Below are positions 1 through 8,433 of a stretch of 64,000 nt of DNA, in pieces. The translations under genes and the position numbers were made by a program. The stretch covers positions 186,001 through 250,000 of the forward strand of contig NZ_SWJG01000005.1 of assembly GCF_005870035.1 (NCBI RefSeq), read 5' to 3'. Each line of letters starts with the position of its first letter. Position 1 is the first letter of the stretch. The notes beneath the pieces are model-generated. The model was not told where the DNA came from. It saw only the letters and a program-made list of their open reading frames with translations, and did not search any database. Source of the DNA: Spirosoma lacussanchae. GTDB lineage: Bacteria > Bacteroidota > Bacteroidia > Cytophagales > Spirosomataceae.

Positions 1-1008
1 GAAGGTCGAAATCGTGATCGACTCTGACAAAAACTGCCACATGATATCCCGCCTTTTGGCGCCGAGCGCTTTCCGTACGCCAATCTCTACGGTTCGTTCC
101 GTGACCGAAATCAACAGTACGTTCATCACGCCGATGCCGCCGACCAGTACCGAAATGCCTACAATCAGGCCCATGATCAGCCGGAACAACAAAAAGCCCT
201 GGGTCGCCTGGCTGACGCGCTGCTCGTTGGTGAAGAGTATAAAATCGGCCGTCTGGTGCTTCATGTTGGCTTTCAGCCAGGTCTCTGCGTCGGTTTTCAG
301 GGCCGGTACATCTTCTACGGTATTGGCTTCGATGACACCCATGGGGGGATTTTCCCGTAAGACACTGTCGGGGAGTAGCGTTATCGGTACCAGCAGCTGG
401 CCAGCTTTGGCATCCTTATTGGCCAGGATGCCAATTACCGTCAGCGTTATTGCGCCGTAGCGTAGCTGGTGGCCGATGGCTGATTGTTCGGGCTGTTTGC
501 CTGCCAGCTGACGGGCCAGGTGCTGGTTGATAACCGCCAGTCCCTGCGCGCTCTTGAGCTCCGGTTCGGTGAAGACCCGGCCGTGAACCAGCGTCAGGTC
601 GGGGTGCAGGGGCAGGCTGGTCCCCGTAACGATCGTACCGATTTTGCCGGTATCGGACACCATGCTGATCTCGCTGTTCTGCCGCCATTGGAGGTAGGTT
701 TCGGCAGGTTTGCTCAGCGATGACCGCATGGCGCCCCATCTTTTGGCGTCGAGGTAGTCGTACTCGCTTTTCCGGACTTGCACCTCGTTGACTACTTTAT
801 AAGGATTCGACTGCACCAGTATGGCTTTCAGCGAGGTCGTTCTGGTGATCTGCTCGCGCGCGTACTGCTCCATACCGTCAATCAGCGACAGAATAGCGAC
901 CAGAGCCGCTACCCCAATTACGATCCCCAGAATGGACAGCACCGTATGAAAAAAGCGAGTGCGGATGTTTTGCAGCGCATGGGCGAACGACACCAGTATT
1001 TTTTTCAT
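1..1008 (-). CDS. MacB-like ABC transporter permease, 3' end outside window
   Basis: An open frame reads leftward from an ATG at 1008 to base 1 without a stop: 336 codons, truncated by the window edge. The start is MKKILVSFAHALQNIRTRFF, followed by a membrane segment (about residues 20-42), a periplasmic MacB-type domain (about 45-265), a second membrane segment with LIMGLIVGISVLVGGIGVMN, and the FtsX signature EIGVRKALGAKRRDI. About 60-70 residues with the last two helices should lie outside. The family exports substrates or transmits force across the envelope with a MacB-type ATPase; that ATPase is not upstream and could only lie beyond the edge. It is divergent from the MerC-like gene, with 189 bases between the two starts that include a palindromic operator. 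Family assignment is firm, substrate unknown. Confidence 0.85.
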   Translation of the reverse strand, partial: MKKILVSFAHALQNIRTRFFHTVLSILGIVIGVAALVAILSLIDGMEQYAREQITRTTSLKAILVQSNPYKVVNEVQVRKSEYDYLDAKRWGAMRSSLSKPAETYLQWRQNSEISMVSDTGKIGTIVTGTSLPLHPDLTLVHGRVFTEPELKSAQGLAVINQHLARQLAGKQPEQSAIGHQLRYGAITLTVIGILANKDAKAGQLLVPITLLPDSVLRENPPMGVIEANTVEDVPALKTDAETWLKANMKHQTADFILFTNEQRVSQATQGFLLFRLIMGLIVGISVLVGGIGVMNVLLISVTERTVEIGVRKALGAKRRDIMWQFLSESITISTF

Positions 1009-1123
1009 CGGGAAGGGCGCCCGCGATTAGAGGGAGGCTATACAAAATAGCAGCGTCTGGTATAGGAAGCCAACCGGTATGTGACAAACGGTGAGGCTAT
1101 TGGCAACCCCATCAGAATCCATA

Positions 1124-1160
1124 GGATTCATTTTTGCAACAATGTTGCAAAAATGAATCC
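1124..1160. promoter_or_regulatory. Palindromic operator, copy 1 (Zur/Fur-like box)
   Basis: A perfect inverted repeat with 18-bp arms around one central base. Its core, TTTGCAAC-AAT-GTTGCAAA (1133-1151), recurs with identical half-sites and 3-base spacing at 2624-2642. It overlaps the expected -33 region of the MerC-like gene, as a repressor site would. Assignment to a zinc-type Fur-family repressor is inference from gene context (MerC, His-rich lipoprotein, TonB receptor). Confidence 0.65.
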
Positions 1161-1167
1161 CACCCTT

Positions 1168-1175
1168 TACCTTTG
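1168..1175 (+). promoter_or_regulatory. -7 promoter box of the MerC-like gene
   Basis: TACCTTTG matches the Bacteroidota -7 consensus TAnnTTTG exactly. A TTG lies 23 bases upstream inside the operator. Transcription would begin near 1181, which excludes an in-frame ATG at 1153 and supports translation from 1198. Confidence 0.55.
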
Positions 1176-1197
1176 CCTATCGATCAACCCACTTGGT

Positions 1198-1575
1198 ATG
1201 GCTACACACATACTCCGTCGCCGGGCCGACTACATCGGCATTACCGGCTCACTGCTCTGCCTTATTCACTGTATGCTGACCCCGGTACTGCTGATGACCT
1301 CTACCTGGCTCACGCACGATTCTCTTCGGGTCGGCTTCCTGAGTCTGGATTATCTGTTCATCATCGTCAATATAGGGGCGGTCTGGTCAGCTACCCGGCG
1401 TACCTCCCGCTCGATCCGGTTTGCCCTGTGGGGGTTTCTGGGACTGTTCGCTACCGGGCTGGTGTTCGAGGAACTGAACGAAGGATTCGAATACCTGGCC
1501 TACGCGGCCTCCCTGGGTCTGGTCGTGACGCACCTGGCCAATATCCATTACTGCCGTACGCATCACGTTCACTGA
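1198..1575 (+). CDS. MerC-domain membrane protein, probable metal transport
   Basis: A 125-residue, mostly hydrophobic protein with about four membrane helices. It has the MerC hallmark of paired cysteines in the first helix, CLIHC (Cys21, Cys25), and ends in a His/Cys-rich tail, HYCRTHHVH. MerC proteins were described as mercury carriers in the inner membrane; in Bacteroidota, MerC-domain proteins occur without mercury resistance genes, as here (no merA or merR seen). Longer frames from 1081 or 1153 would place the start upstream of or inside the promoter and operator, so I use 1198. A flavoprotein gene follows 29 bases downstream, probably in the same transcript. The operator in front suggests metal-dependent repression; zinc is my guess. 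Confidence 0.75.
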   Translation: MATHILRRRADYIGITGSLLCLIHCMLTPVLLMTSTWLTHDSLRVGFLSLDYLFIIVNIGAVWSATRRTSRSIRFALWGFLGLFATGLVFEELNEGFEYLAYAASLGLVVTHLANIHYCRTHHVH

Positions 1576-1604
1576 GCAGTCATTAATATCAACTAACAGA
1601 CAAC

Positions 1605-2558
1605 ATGACAATCCGCCAGCAAAACGATGTAATTATAGTAGGGGGTAGCAGTGCCGGGCTTAGTGCCGCGCTGGTACTCGGCCGGGCCGTACGTCGGGTG
1701 CTGGTCATCGACGCGGGGCAGCCCTGCAACCGGCAAACGCCCCATTCGCACGGCTTCCTGACCCGCGACGGAGCAACCCCGACGGAGTTACTGACCGCGG
1801 CCCGCGAGCAAATCAGCCAGTACCCGGGCGTGCAATTCTGGTCGGGCACCGCTACCCGGGCCGCCCGCACCGAGCACGGATTCAGCCTTACAACAACGTC
1901 GGCCGACGGGGGCGAACTCCAATTTTCGGGTCGTGCGCTGCTGCTGGCAACGGGGCTGTTCGATATTATGCCTGAGCTGCCGGGCTTTGCCGAATGCTGG
2001 GGCCGGTCGGTGCTGCATTGTCCCTACTGCCACGGTTATGAAGTACACGGGCAGCCGCTGGGTATCCTGGCCAATGGCGATATTGGGTACGATATGGCCA
2101 GCCTGATTCAGCAGTGGAGCCGCCAGCTCACCCTGTTCACCAACGGACCGGCCACCCTGACTCCTGATCAACAGCAGACCCTGGCTCAACTCCAGATTCC
2201 AATTGTCGATACCCCCATCTCGGCTCTCGAACACGAAGAAGGTCGGTTAACCGCTGTGCTGTTCGCTGATGGGACACGGGCACATCCGGCGGCTGTTTTT
2301 GCGCGGGTGCCCTTCCGCCAGCATACTGATCTGGCCAGTCAGCTAGGCTGTACCCTGACCGAGCACGGTCTCATTAAGATTACTGAGGCCGGCGAGACGA
2401 ACGTTCCCGGCGTCTATGCGGCTGGCGATGCAACAACCCTGTTTCGGCAGGTAGCTATCGCGGTGGCCAGCGGAGCCAAAACGGGCGCCTGGCTGAACCG
2501 GCAGCTGATCGATGAAGATATTCGTAGACAAACCCGACTGGCGGGAACCGACGCCTGA
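1605..2558 (+). CDS. Thioredoxin-reductase-like FAD/NAD(P) oxidoreductase
   Basis: A 317-residue pyridine-nucleotide disulfide oxidoreductase of the low-molecular-weight thioredoxin reductase class. The N-terminal FAD motif is DVIIVGGSSAGLSAA (8-22), the redox-active pair is CPYC (Cys139, Cys142), and a C-terminal FAD contact, VYAAGDATT, is followed by a helix rich in Ala. The NAD(P) motif after the CxxC is weak: ILANGDIGYDMA lacks a clear GxGxxG, so reductase partner and cofactor are uncertain. Length fits the family. It sits 29 bases behind the MerC-like gene, probably behind the same metal-controlled promoter. A plausible role is keeping thiols of a metal-handling protein reduced (inference). 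Not necessarily the housekeeping trxB. Confidence 0.8.
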   Translation: MTIRQQNDVIIVGGSSAGLSAALVLGRAVRRVLVIDAGQPCNRQTPHSHGFLTRDGATPTELLTAAREQISQYPGVQFWSGTATRAARTEHGFSLTTTSADGGELQFSGRALLLATGLFDIMPELPGFAECWGRSVLHCPYCHGYEVHGQPLGILANGDIGYDMASLIQQWSRQLTLFTNGPATLTPDQQQTLAQLQIPIVDTPISALEHEEGRLTAVLFADGTRAHPAAVFARVPFRQHTDLASQLGCTLTEHGLIKITEAGETNVPGVYAAGDATTLFRQVAIAVASGAKTGAWLNRQLIDEDIRRQTRLAGTDA

Positions 2559-2623
2559 CCGGCCGCTGCGCTGCGGATAAGGTCGCTTAGCTGAGCCCGG
2601 ACCGCTTATTTGGTTGATTTGTT

Positions 2624-2642
2624 TTTGCAACGTAGTTGCAAA
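2624..2642. promoter_or_regulatory. Palindromic operator, copy 2 (Zur/Fur-like box)
   Basis: TTTGCAAC-GTA-GTTGCAAA, with the same 8-bp half-sites and 3-base spacer as copy 1. It lies 31 bases before the lipoprotein start and ends 4 bases before a near-consensus -7 box (TTACTTTG, 2647-2654), so a bound repressor would block RNA polymerase. Confidence 0.65.
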
Positions 2643-2673
2643 TTGCTTACTTTGCTGGCTAAACTACCAGCCT

Positions 2674-3120
2674 ATGCAACCGAATCGACTTGTTTACACG
2701 CTTTGCCTGATGGGCGCTTTATCCGCCTGTTCATCGTCTGACCAGCAAGATCCGCTGCTAAAGGAAGCGGCAGCCTACCACCAGCAGGCTACTACTATTC
2801 AGGCCGTACTGGAGCCGAAAATCGATCAGATCGATTCGCTGAAGGCGGTATATACGGCCCAGAGAAAGCCAGCTGCAGTAATGGCTTCGCTCGATAGCCT
2901 GAAAAAAGCCTTCGAAGACTGGGAGTCCAATCTGGTCGAAGTGCCCGGTATGCCTCATACCCATACGCATGAGCACGGACACCATAGCCACCAGCATGCC
3001 GACGCCACGCTGGCCGATCTGCCGGCCGAGCAGATGCGCGATCTGCAGCGCGAAACCCTGACCAGCATTAAACAGATACAGGTTCGGCTCAACGAGCTGA
3101 CCCCAGCTCCGAATCCATAA
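2674..3120 (+). CDS. His-rich lipoprotein, probable metal-binding
   Basis: A 148-residue protein with a lipoprotein signal ending in the lipobox LSAC. The mature part is charged and helical, then carries a histidine cluster, HTHTHEHGHHSHQHAD (95-110, eight His), typical of zinc-binding periplasmic or surface proteins. I start at 2674 because an upstream in-frame ATG (2614) lies before the operator and because MQPNRLVYTLCLMGALSAC is a clean lipoprotein signal. It is first in a unit with a TonB receptor (36-base gap), two ABC-2 permeases and an ATPase. Likely role: hold metal near the receptor (inference). No enzymatic motif is visible. Confidence 0.75.
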   Translation: MQPNRLVYTLCLMGALSACSSSDQQDPLLKEAAAYHQQATTIQAVLEPKIDQIDSLKAVYTAQRKPAAVMASLDSLKKAFEDWESNLVEVPGMPHTHTHEHGHHSHQHADATLADLPAEQMRDLQRETLTSIKQIQVRLNELTPAPNP

Positions 3121-3156
3121 CTCATACCCCCACCGTCCGCTACCTACCAAGCCGTT

Positions 3157-5601
3157 ATGAAGCCAATTGCTACCTTATTCCTTGTTCTTACATCCTGCTG
3201 CCTGCGGGCGCAGACCACTACCGGTCTGGTAAACGATGCCAGTACGGGCGCTCCCGTTGCGGGCGCATCGGTCAGGCTACTGCGTAGCGATAGCGGTACC
3301 GTTACCGACTCGACCGGGCGGTTTTCGCTGGCCGGGCAGGGCACGATTCAAGTATCGTATATAGGCTACCGGTCGTTCAGTGTCAGGGCAGACGGCCGCT
3401 TCATAACCGTTGATCTCGTACCCAACGCAACCGAGCTGCAAACCATCGAAGTTGTAGGCCGGGCGGCCCGGGATTACACGAGTGAGTACTCGTTTTCGGC
3501 CACAAAAATTGCGACCCGCAACAAAGACATTCCGCAGTCGATCAGCACGGTAACGAAGGAGCTAATCGCCGACCGGCAGGCGTTTCAGCTGGCCGATGCC
3601 GTAAAAATTGTCAGCGGGGTGATCCCATCCAGTTTTTACAACCAGTACGCCATTCGCGGCATCAGCCAGAACGAAGAAGGGCAGATCATCAACGGCATGC
3701 GTACCCGGCAGTATTATTTCCTGCAACCGCTGACTACCAACATTGAACGGGTAGAGGTGATCAAAGGACCAGCCAGTGCGTCGTTTTCGTCGGTCGATCC
3801 AGGGGGGAGTATCAACCTGGTGACTAAGAAGCCACTGGCTATTAACCGGAAAGAAGTGAGCCTGAGCGTTGGGAGTTTCAGCACCCTGCGCGGCACGATG
3901 GATTTTACGGGACCACTCAACACCAGCAAAACCCTGCTGTACCGGCTCAACGGCGCCTATCAGGAAGCCCGCAGCTACCGCGATCTGGTCGGTAATAAAT
4001 CGTTCCTGCTCTCGCCCTCGTTTTCGTACATTCCCACCGACAGAACCGCCATCAATGCCGAACTGATCGTCAGCAACATGAATGGTAACCTGGACCGGGG
4101 CCAACCCATCTTCGGCGCTGTGGCCGGCGTGACCGACCTAAATAGTACGCCCATCAGCCTCAATCTGGGGGCGTCGAACGATTTCTTTCGGTCGAAGGAG
4201 CTGATCATGATGGGTAACCTGGCCCATAAATTTACCGATCGCATCAGCCTCAACGTGGCCTACATGAAGCAGACCTGGACCGAGAACTTACAGGAACATC
4301 GAACAACCAACGCCTTTGCCGTCGATATAGCAAACCGGCCGGTGCCGTCGCTGGCGGCCATGCAGTTTGTACAGCGCCAGCAGTTCTGGAACATCGACAA
4401 CCTGAGCGCTTATGTCAACATCGATGGCAACACCGGCCCGGTCCGGCATAAACTGCTGATAGGATACGATCTGAACCGCTGGCAAAAGCTGAAAGGGGGT
4501 GGGCAGAACGCGGCCCGTGGTTTTCTGCTGAAAGACGGCTCGGTAGCCGCTTCGTTCGTACCGGCCAACGCGGCCAGCTACCAGACCCAGACCGTTGGCG
4601 GGGTAACGATGCCGCGGCCGAACGTCAGTCATTTCGACCTCAATAACCCGACCTATACCATCCGCAACCTGGACGATTACACGTTCAACGTTCGTACGGC
4701 CCTGCCGCCCGCCCTCACCACCACCAACGCCATCTACCTGCAGGAGCAGCTGACCTGGCGCGGGCTGACGCTGTTGCTGGGACTCCGCAACGAATGGTTC
4801 GAAGACATCACCAACTACGAAGCGCCTAACCCTCTGGTGGTGCATAAGTCGGCGCTGCTGCCCCGGCTGGGCGTTACCTATGCGCTGACGACGAGCGTAA
4901 ACGTGTACGGTACCTACCTGCGAGGCTATCAGCCCCAGTCCAACACCGTTACCCTGCTGCCCGTTACGGCGCCGGCGGGCAGCACCTTCGACCCGCTCGA
5001 GAGTGATCTGAAAGAGCTGGGCGTGAAAGCCGACCTGTTCGGTAACCGCGTCCGGCTGACAACGGCCGTGTATGACATCAACCAGCGCAACCTGCTGATG
5101 AACGCCAACGACCCCGCTAACCCCGACCGGCTGGTGACGCGGGGTGCCGAACGGAGCCGAGGGTTCGAGCTGGACCTGGCCGGGTACCTGACGCCCAGCT
5201 GGCAAATCAACGCATCCTACAGTTTCATTGATGCCGTTATTGTCAACGACCGCGACGAGTCGCTCATCGGAGCCCGGAAGCAGAACACCCCCCGGCATAG
5301 CGGCAACCTCTGGACCCGCTATAACTTCTCCTCAAATTCGGCGCTGAGCGATCTGGGTATCGGGCTGGGCGTACAGCATAGCGGCAGCAAAATTCCGTGG
5401 TTCTCCCGCGCCTTTGAGGTGCCCGCCTATACCCTGCTCGACATGTCCCTGTACTACTCGCCCCAGCGGAGCAGCGTACAGGTAGCGCTGAACATCAACA
5501 ACCTGACCAACCAGACGTACTGGGTAGGGGCGCAGAACTACCTGCGGCTGTTTCCGGGGGCTCCGCGCAACACGATGCTAACCCTAACTTACCGATTCTG
5601 A
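3157..5601 (+). CDS. TonB-dependent receptor, siderophore/metallophore type
   Basis: An 814-residue outer-membrane receptor. A signal peptide (about 1-19) is followed by a carboxypeptidase-regulatory-like domain (about 22-95, with SYIGYRSFSV), a plug beginning near ATKIATRNKDIPQSISTVTK, and a 22-stranded barrel ending in a terminal aromatic, MLTLTYRF. The plug motifs (DIPQSISTV, IRGISQNEEGQIINGMR) resemble TonB siderophore receptors. TonB-ExbBD energises such receptors to import metal chelates or metal. It stands between the His-rich lipoprotein and the permeases, with only 5 bases to the next start. The substrate is unknown; zinc or a metallophore fits the operator context. Confidence 0.9.
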   Translation: MKPIATLFLVLTSCCLRAQTTTGLVNDASTGAPVAGASVRLLRSDSGTVTDSTGRFSLAGQGTIQVSYIGYRSFSVRADGRFITVDLVPNATELQTIEVVGRAARDYTSEYSFSATKIATRNKDIPQSISTVTKELIADRQAFQLADAVKIVSGVIPSSFYNQYAIRGISQNEEGQIINGMRTRQYYFLQPLTTNIERVEVIKGPASASFSSVDPGGSINLVTKKPLAINRKEVSLSVGSFSTLRGTMDFTGPLNTSKTLLYRLNGAYQEARSYRDLVGNKSFLLSPSFSYIPTDRTAINAELIVSNMNGNLDRGQPIFGAVAGVTDLNSTPISLNLGASNDFFRSKELIMMGNLAHKFTDRISLNVAYMKQTWTENLQEHRTTNAFAVDIANRPVPSLAAMQFVQRQQFWNIDNLSAYVNIDGNTGPVRHKLLIGYDLNRWQKLKGGGQNAARGFLLKDGSVAASFVPANAASYQTQTVGGVTMPRPNVSHFDLNNPTYTIRNLDDYTFNVRTALPPALTTTNAIYLQEQLTWRGLTLLLGLRNEWFEDITNYEAPNPLVVHKSALLPRLGVTYALTTSVNVYGTYLRGYQPQSNTVTLLPVTAPAGSTFDPLESDLKELGVKADLFGNRVRLTTAVYDINQRNLLMNANDPANPDRLVTRGAERSRGFELDLAGYLTPSWQINASYSFIDAVIVNDRDESLIGARKQNTPRHSGNLWTRYNFSSNSALSDLGIGLGVQHSGSKIPWFSRAFEVPAYTLLDMSLYYSPQRSSVQVALNINNLTNQTYWVGAQNYLRLFPGAPRNTMLTLTYRF

Positions 5602-5606
5602 GCTGT

Positions 5607-7058
5607 ATGAAGGCCTTACGTCCCGAACGACTCATTGCCCAACAGGTCTGGCATACGGCCCTGTTGAACCGGGCTGTTGTGTACCTGGGCCTGTTTGTCG
5701 GGCTGGTGGTGGTTTACGCGGTCTATACAGGCTGGGCCACCTTCCGGAAGCAGAACGGACTGCGGACCACCTACCAGCAGCAGGCCCGGCACGACTGGCT
5801 GAACAACCCCGACAAACACCCGCACCGGATGGCGCACTATGGCCACTTTGCGTTCCGGCCCAAACCGCCCCTGAGTATGTTCGACAGCGGGATGGAGAGC
5901 TTTCTGGGCAGCACTCTGTTTCTGGAAGCTCACAAGCAAAATGCCGTGAACTTTTCCGAAGCGGGGTTCTCGACGGGGATGCTGCGTTTTGGCGAAATCA
6001 GCCTGGCGCTGGTGCTGCAACTGCTGTTGCCGTTACTGATCTTTTTTCTGGGTTTTGGCAGCATCGCTTCCGAACGCGAAACGGGTACGCTGAAAATTGT
6101 GCTGAGCCAGGGCATTAGCTGGCGGCAGTTGATCGTGGGCAAGAGCCTGGGACTGATCAGACTTATGCTTACGCTGTTTATTCCGATCATGCTGGTGGCT
6201 GCGGTACTCTGGCTGACCGGGCAGGCGGGCGTTGTCAGCGCCGATCAGGTTGTCCGGTTCGGGTTGCTGGCGCTGGCCTACGGGCTGTACCTGAGTATGT
6301 GCTGCGTCGGTGCGGTGCTGGTGTCAGCGGTTAGCGCGTCGGCCAATGTGGCGCTGGTGAGGTTGATCGGTCTTTGGCTGATGTTTACCATCGTGCTGCC
6401 GAGGGCATCGCAGGCGCTGGGCTCGGCGCTGTTTGCGGCTCCTTCCAAAGTAGCTTTCTTTGACCGGATTCAGGACGATGTGCTGAAGCAGGGAGACAGC
6501 CACAACCCCAATGATCCGCACTACAGGGCACTGAAGGATTCGCTGCTGGCTGTCTACCGCATCGACTCGGTGGAGCAGCTACCGTTCAACTATAGCGGCT
6601 TCATCATGGCCGAAGGCGAGAAAATCAGCGCGACCCTCTACAACCGGCATTACGACGAGCTACTGGCGATCTACGACCGGCAAAATCAGTTTTCACGGGC
6701 TATGGCGTTTCTGAACCCGTTTATGGCCATCAAAAACCTGTCGATGGCGCTCTCGGGTACCGACTACGCCAGCTTCGTGGATTTCGGGCGGCAGGCCGAG
6801 CAATACCGTTACGACCTGGCCCAGACGATGAACGAGCTGCAGATCCGCTCCATCAGTAACCGCAAGCCCGGACCCGCCGATAAACCCGCCGTCATCGACA
6901 GAAAACACTGGGAAGATGTGCCCGAATTCAGATATACCGCTCTGGATGTTGGCCCGGTGCTGGCCTGCCAGACTATCTCGCTGCTGGCTTTCCTGTTCTG
7001 GGGGCTTGCTCTGGTTTACCTCATCCGAAAACTATCGAAAACCCTGCGCGCTGTCTGA
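5607..7058 (+). CDS. ABC-2 type permease with DUF3526 features (first of pair)
   Basis: A 483-residue membrane protein. Helix 1 is near residues 24-42, then comes a large extracytoplasmic loop containing HPHRMAHYGHFAFRP, typical of DUF3526-type permeases, then a cluster of five or so helices (about 130-275), a second soluble loop and a final C-terminal helix. ASERETGTLKIVLSQ is the coupling segment found in ABC-2 permeases of the NosY kind. It would pair with the next permease and the ATPase at 8434. Gaps of 5 bases to the receptor and 1 base to the next gene imply translational coupling. DUF3526 permeases have no settled substrate as far as I know. Confidence 0.8.
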   Translation: MKALRPERLIAQQVWHTALLNRAVVYLGLFVGLVVVYAVYTGWATFRKQNGLRTTYQQQARHDWLNNPDKHPHRMAHYGHFAFRPKPPLSMFDSGMESFLGSTLFLEAHKQNAVNFSEAGFSTGMLRFGEISLALVLQLLLPLLIFFLGFGSIASERETGTLKIVLSQGISWRQLIVGKSLGLIRLMLTLFIPIMLVAAVLWLTGQAGVVSADQVVRFGLLALAYGLYLSMCCVGAVLVSAVSASANVALVRLIGLWLMFTIVLPRASQALGSALFAAPSKVAFFDRIQDDVLKQGDSHNPNDPHYRALKDSLLAVYRIDSVEQLPFNYSGFIMAEGEKISATLYNRHYDELLAIYDRQNQFSRAMAFLNPFMAIKNLSMALSGTDYASFVDFGRQAEQYRYDLAQTMNELQIRSISNRKPGPADKPAVIDRKHWEDVPEFRYTALDVGPVLACQTISLLAFLFWGLALVYLIRKLSKTLRAV

Positions 7059-7059
7059 T

Positions 7060-8412
7060 ATGATACTCCTTGCTGTCAAAAATTTCGTTCGGTCGGGCGG
7101 GGTTCGCATCGGCCTGCTGTTTCTGCTGGTGGCGGGTCTGGCCAGCCTGCTGGTGGGCCACCAGTTCCTGAACCGGCAACAGACGGCCGTTGCCGACGCC
7201 CGGGCTTTTCAGCAGAAAGATTTCCGGCGAAGTGCGGCTGTGCATAGCCACGAACTGGGTCTGCTGCTGTACTACCTGAAATTTTCGCTGGTCAACGAAA
7301 CGTCCCCACTCAGTGGTTTGTCGATCGGGCAGCGCGACGTCAACGCGTCGGTACAGAGCGTAACGATTCGGGCGCTCGAAGGCCAGAAATACGATGCCGA
7401 CCTGACCAACCCCACCAACCAGCTGCTGGGTAATCTGGATTTCAGTTTCGTGCTGATCTATCTGTTTCCGCTGCTGATCATTGCGTTTACCTACAACATC
7501 ATCTCGGAAGAGAAAGAAAGCGGCACCTGGAGAATCGTGGCGGTGCAGAGCAACAACCTGCTGCGCTTCGTGGGGCAGCTGTTCCTGATCCGGCTGCTGA
7601 CCCTACTGGGGCTGCTGCTGATCCTGCTGGCGCTAGCCGTTCCGCTGCTGGGTATTGCGCCCGATGCGTCGTTCGGGCTGTTTCTGGCTACGTCGGTGCT
7701 GTACGTGCTGTTCTGGTTTGGCGTGAGTGTCTGGGTGGCATCGCTGCAACAGCGGTCCAGCGTCAACGCCATGCTGCTGCTGGGGATCTGGCTGGGTCTG
7801 GTTGTTGTGCTGCCCGCCATCGTGAACACCTACATCACCACCCGCTACCCCGTTCCCGAAGCGCTGGCCACCACCCTGGCCCAGCGCAAAGGTTACCATG
7901 AAAAGTGGGACATGGACCGCACCCAGACCATGACCAGGTTCTATGCCCACTACCCGCAGTTTAAACATAATCCGGTACCCGACTCCGGGTTCAGCTGGCT
8001 CTGGTACTACGCCATGCAGCAGCTCGGCGATGATGAATCGGCTACCCAGGCCGACGAACTCAAAGCCCGGCTGCTACAGCGTGAAGCTGCCAGCCGGACC
8101 ATTGCGCGGTTTATTCCAACGCTGCATACCCAGCTTCAGCTCAACGACCTGGCCCGGTCGGGACTGGGGAATCAGCTGCGGTTTCTGGACTATACCAGCC
8201 GGTTTCATGAAAAGAAACGACTCTACTTCTATCCTAAACTAATCAACAACGCGCCCGTCAGCGCCGAACGCTGGGATGCCTTTCCGGTAGAAACATTTAC
8301 CGATCGGGCCCCCGTTGGCTACGTGGGTGTTCTGGCTCCCCTGCTGCTGTTTATCCTTGGACTGGCCGGGTTTGGCTGGGTCAATCTCAGCCGGTCGGTC
8401 TACCGGCTCTAA
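7060..8412 (+). CDS. ABC-2 type permease, DUF3526-like (second of pair)
   Basis: A 450-residue permease with the same plan as its neighbour: first helix near 14-33, extracytoplasmic loop, coupling segment ISEEKESGTWRIVAVQ, a helix bundle (about 130-265), a second loop rich in His, Tyr and Trp, and a last helix near the C-terminus. A longer frame from 6916 would lie inside the preceding gene, whereas the ATG at 7060 begins one base after its TGA and opens with MILLAVKNFVRSGG, typical of ABC-2 permeases. It probably forms a heterodimer with the 5607 product, driven by the 8434 ATPase. Export or envelope-assembly roles are both possible. Confidence 0.8.
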   Translation: MILLAVKNFVRSGGVRIGLLFLLVAGLASLLVGHQFLNRQQTAVADARAFQQKDFRRSAAVHSHELGLLLYYLKFSLVNETSPLSGLSIGQRDVNASVQSVTIRALEGQKYDADLTNPTNQLLGNLDFSFVLIYLFPLLIIAFTYNIISEEKESGTWRIVAVQSNNLLRFVGQLFLIRLLTLLGLLLILLALAVPLLGIAPDASFGLFLATSVLYVLFWFGVSVWVASLQQRSSVNAMLLLGIWLGLVVVLPAIVNTYITTRYPVPEALATTLAQRKGYHEKWDMDRTQTMTRFYAHYPQFKHNPVPDSGFSWLWYYAMQQLGDDESATQADELKARLLQREAASRTIARFIPTLHTQLQLNDLARSGLGNQLRFLDYTSRFHEKKRLYFYPKLINNAPVSAERWDAFPVETFTDRAPVGYVGVLAPLLLFILGLAGFGWVNLSRSVYRL

Positions 8413-8433
8413 CCTTTATTTAGCCGTTTTCCT

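Noticed and set aside
1134..1586. 150-codon forward frame overlapping the MerC-like gene
   Set aside because: Different frame from the MerC protein, Pro/Arg-rich, and its start lies inside the operator.
2614..2673. Upstream ATG extending the His-rich lipoprotein
   Set aside because: It lies before the operator and -7 box and would bury the lipoprotein signal.
4288..5298. 336-codon reverse frame inside the TonB receptor gene
   Set aside because: It lies wholly antisense to a well-supported receptor and its translation is Gly/Val/Gln-rich with no domain.
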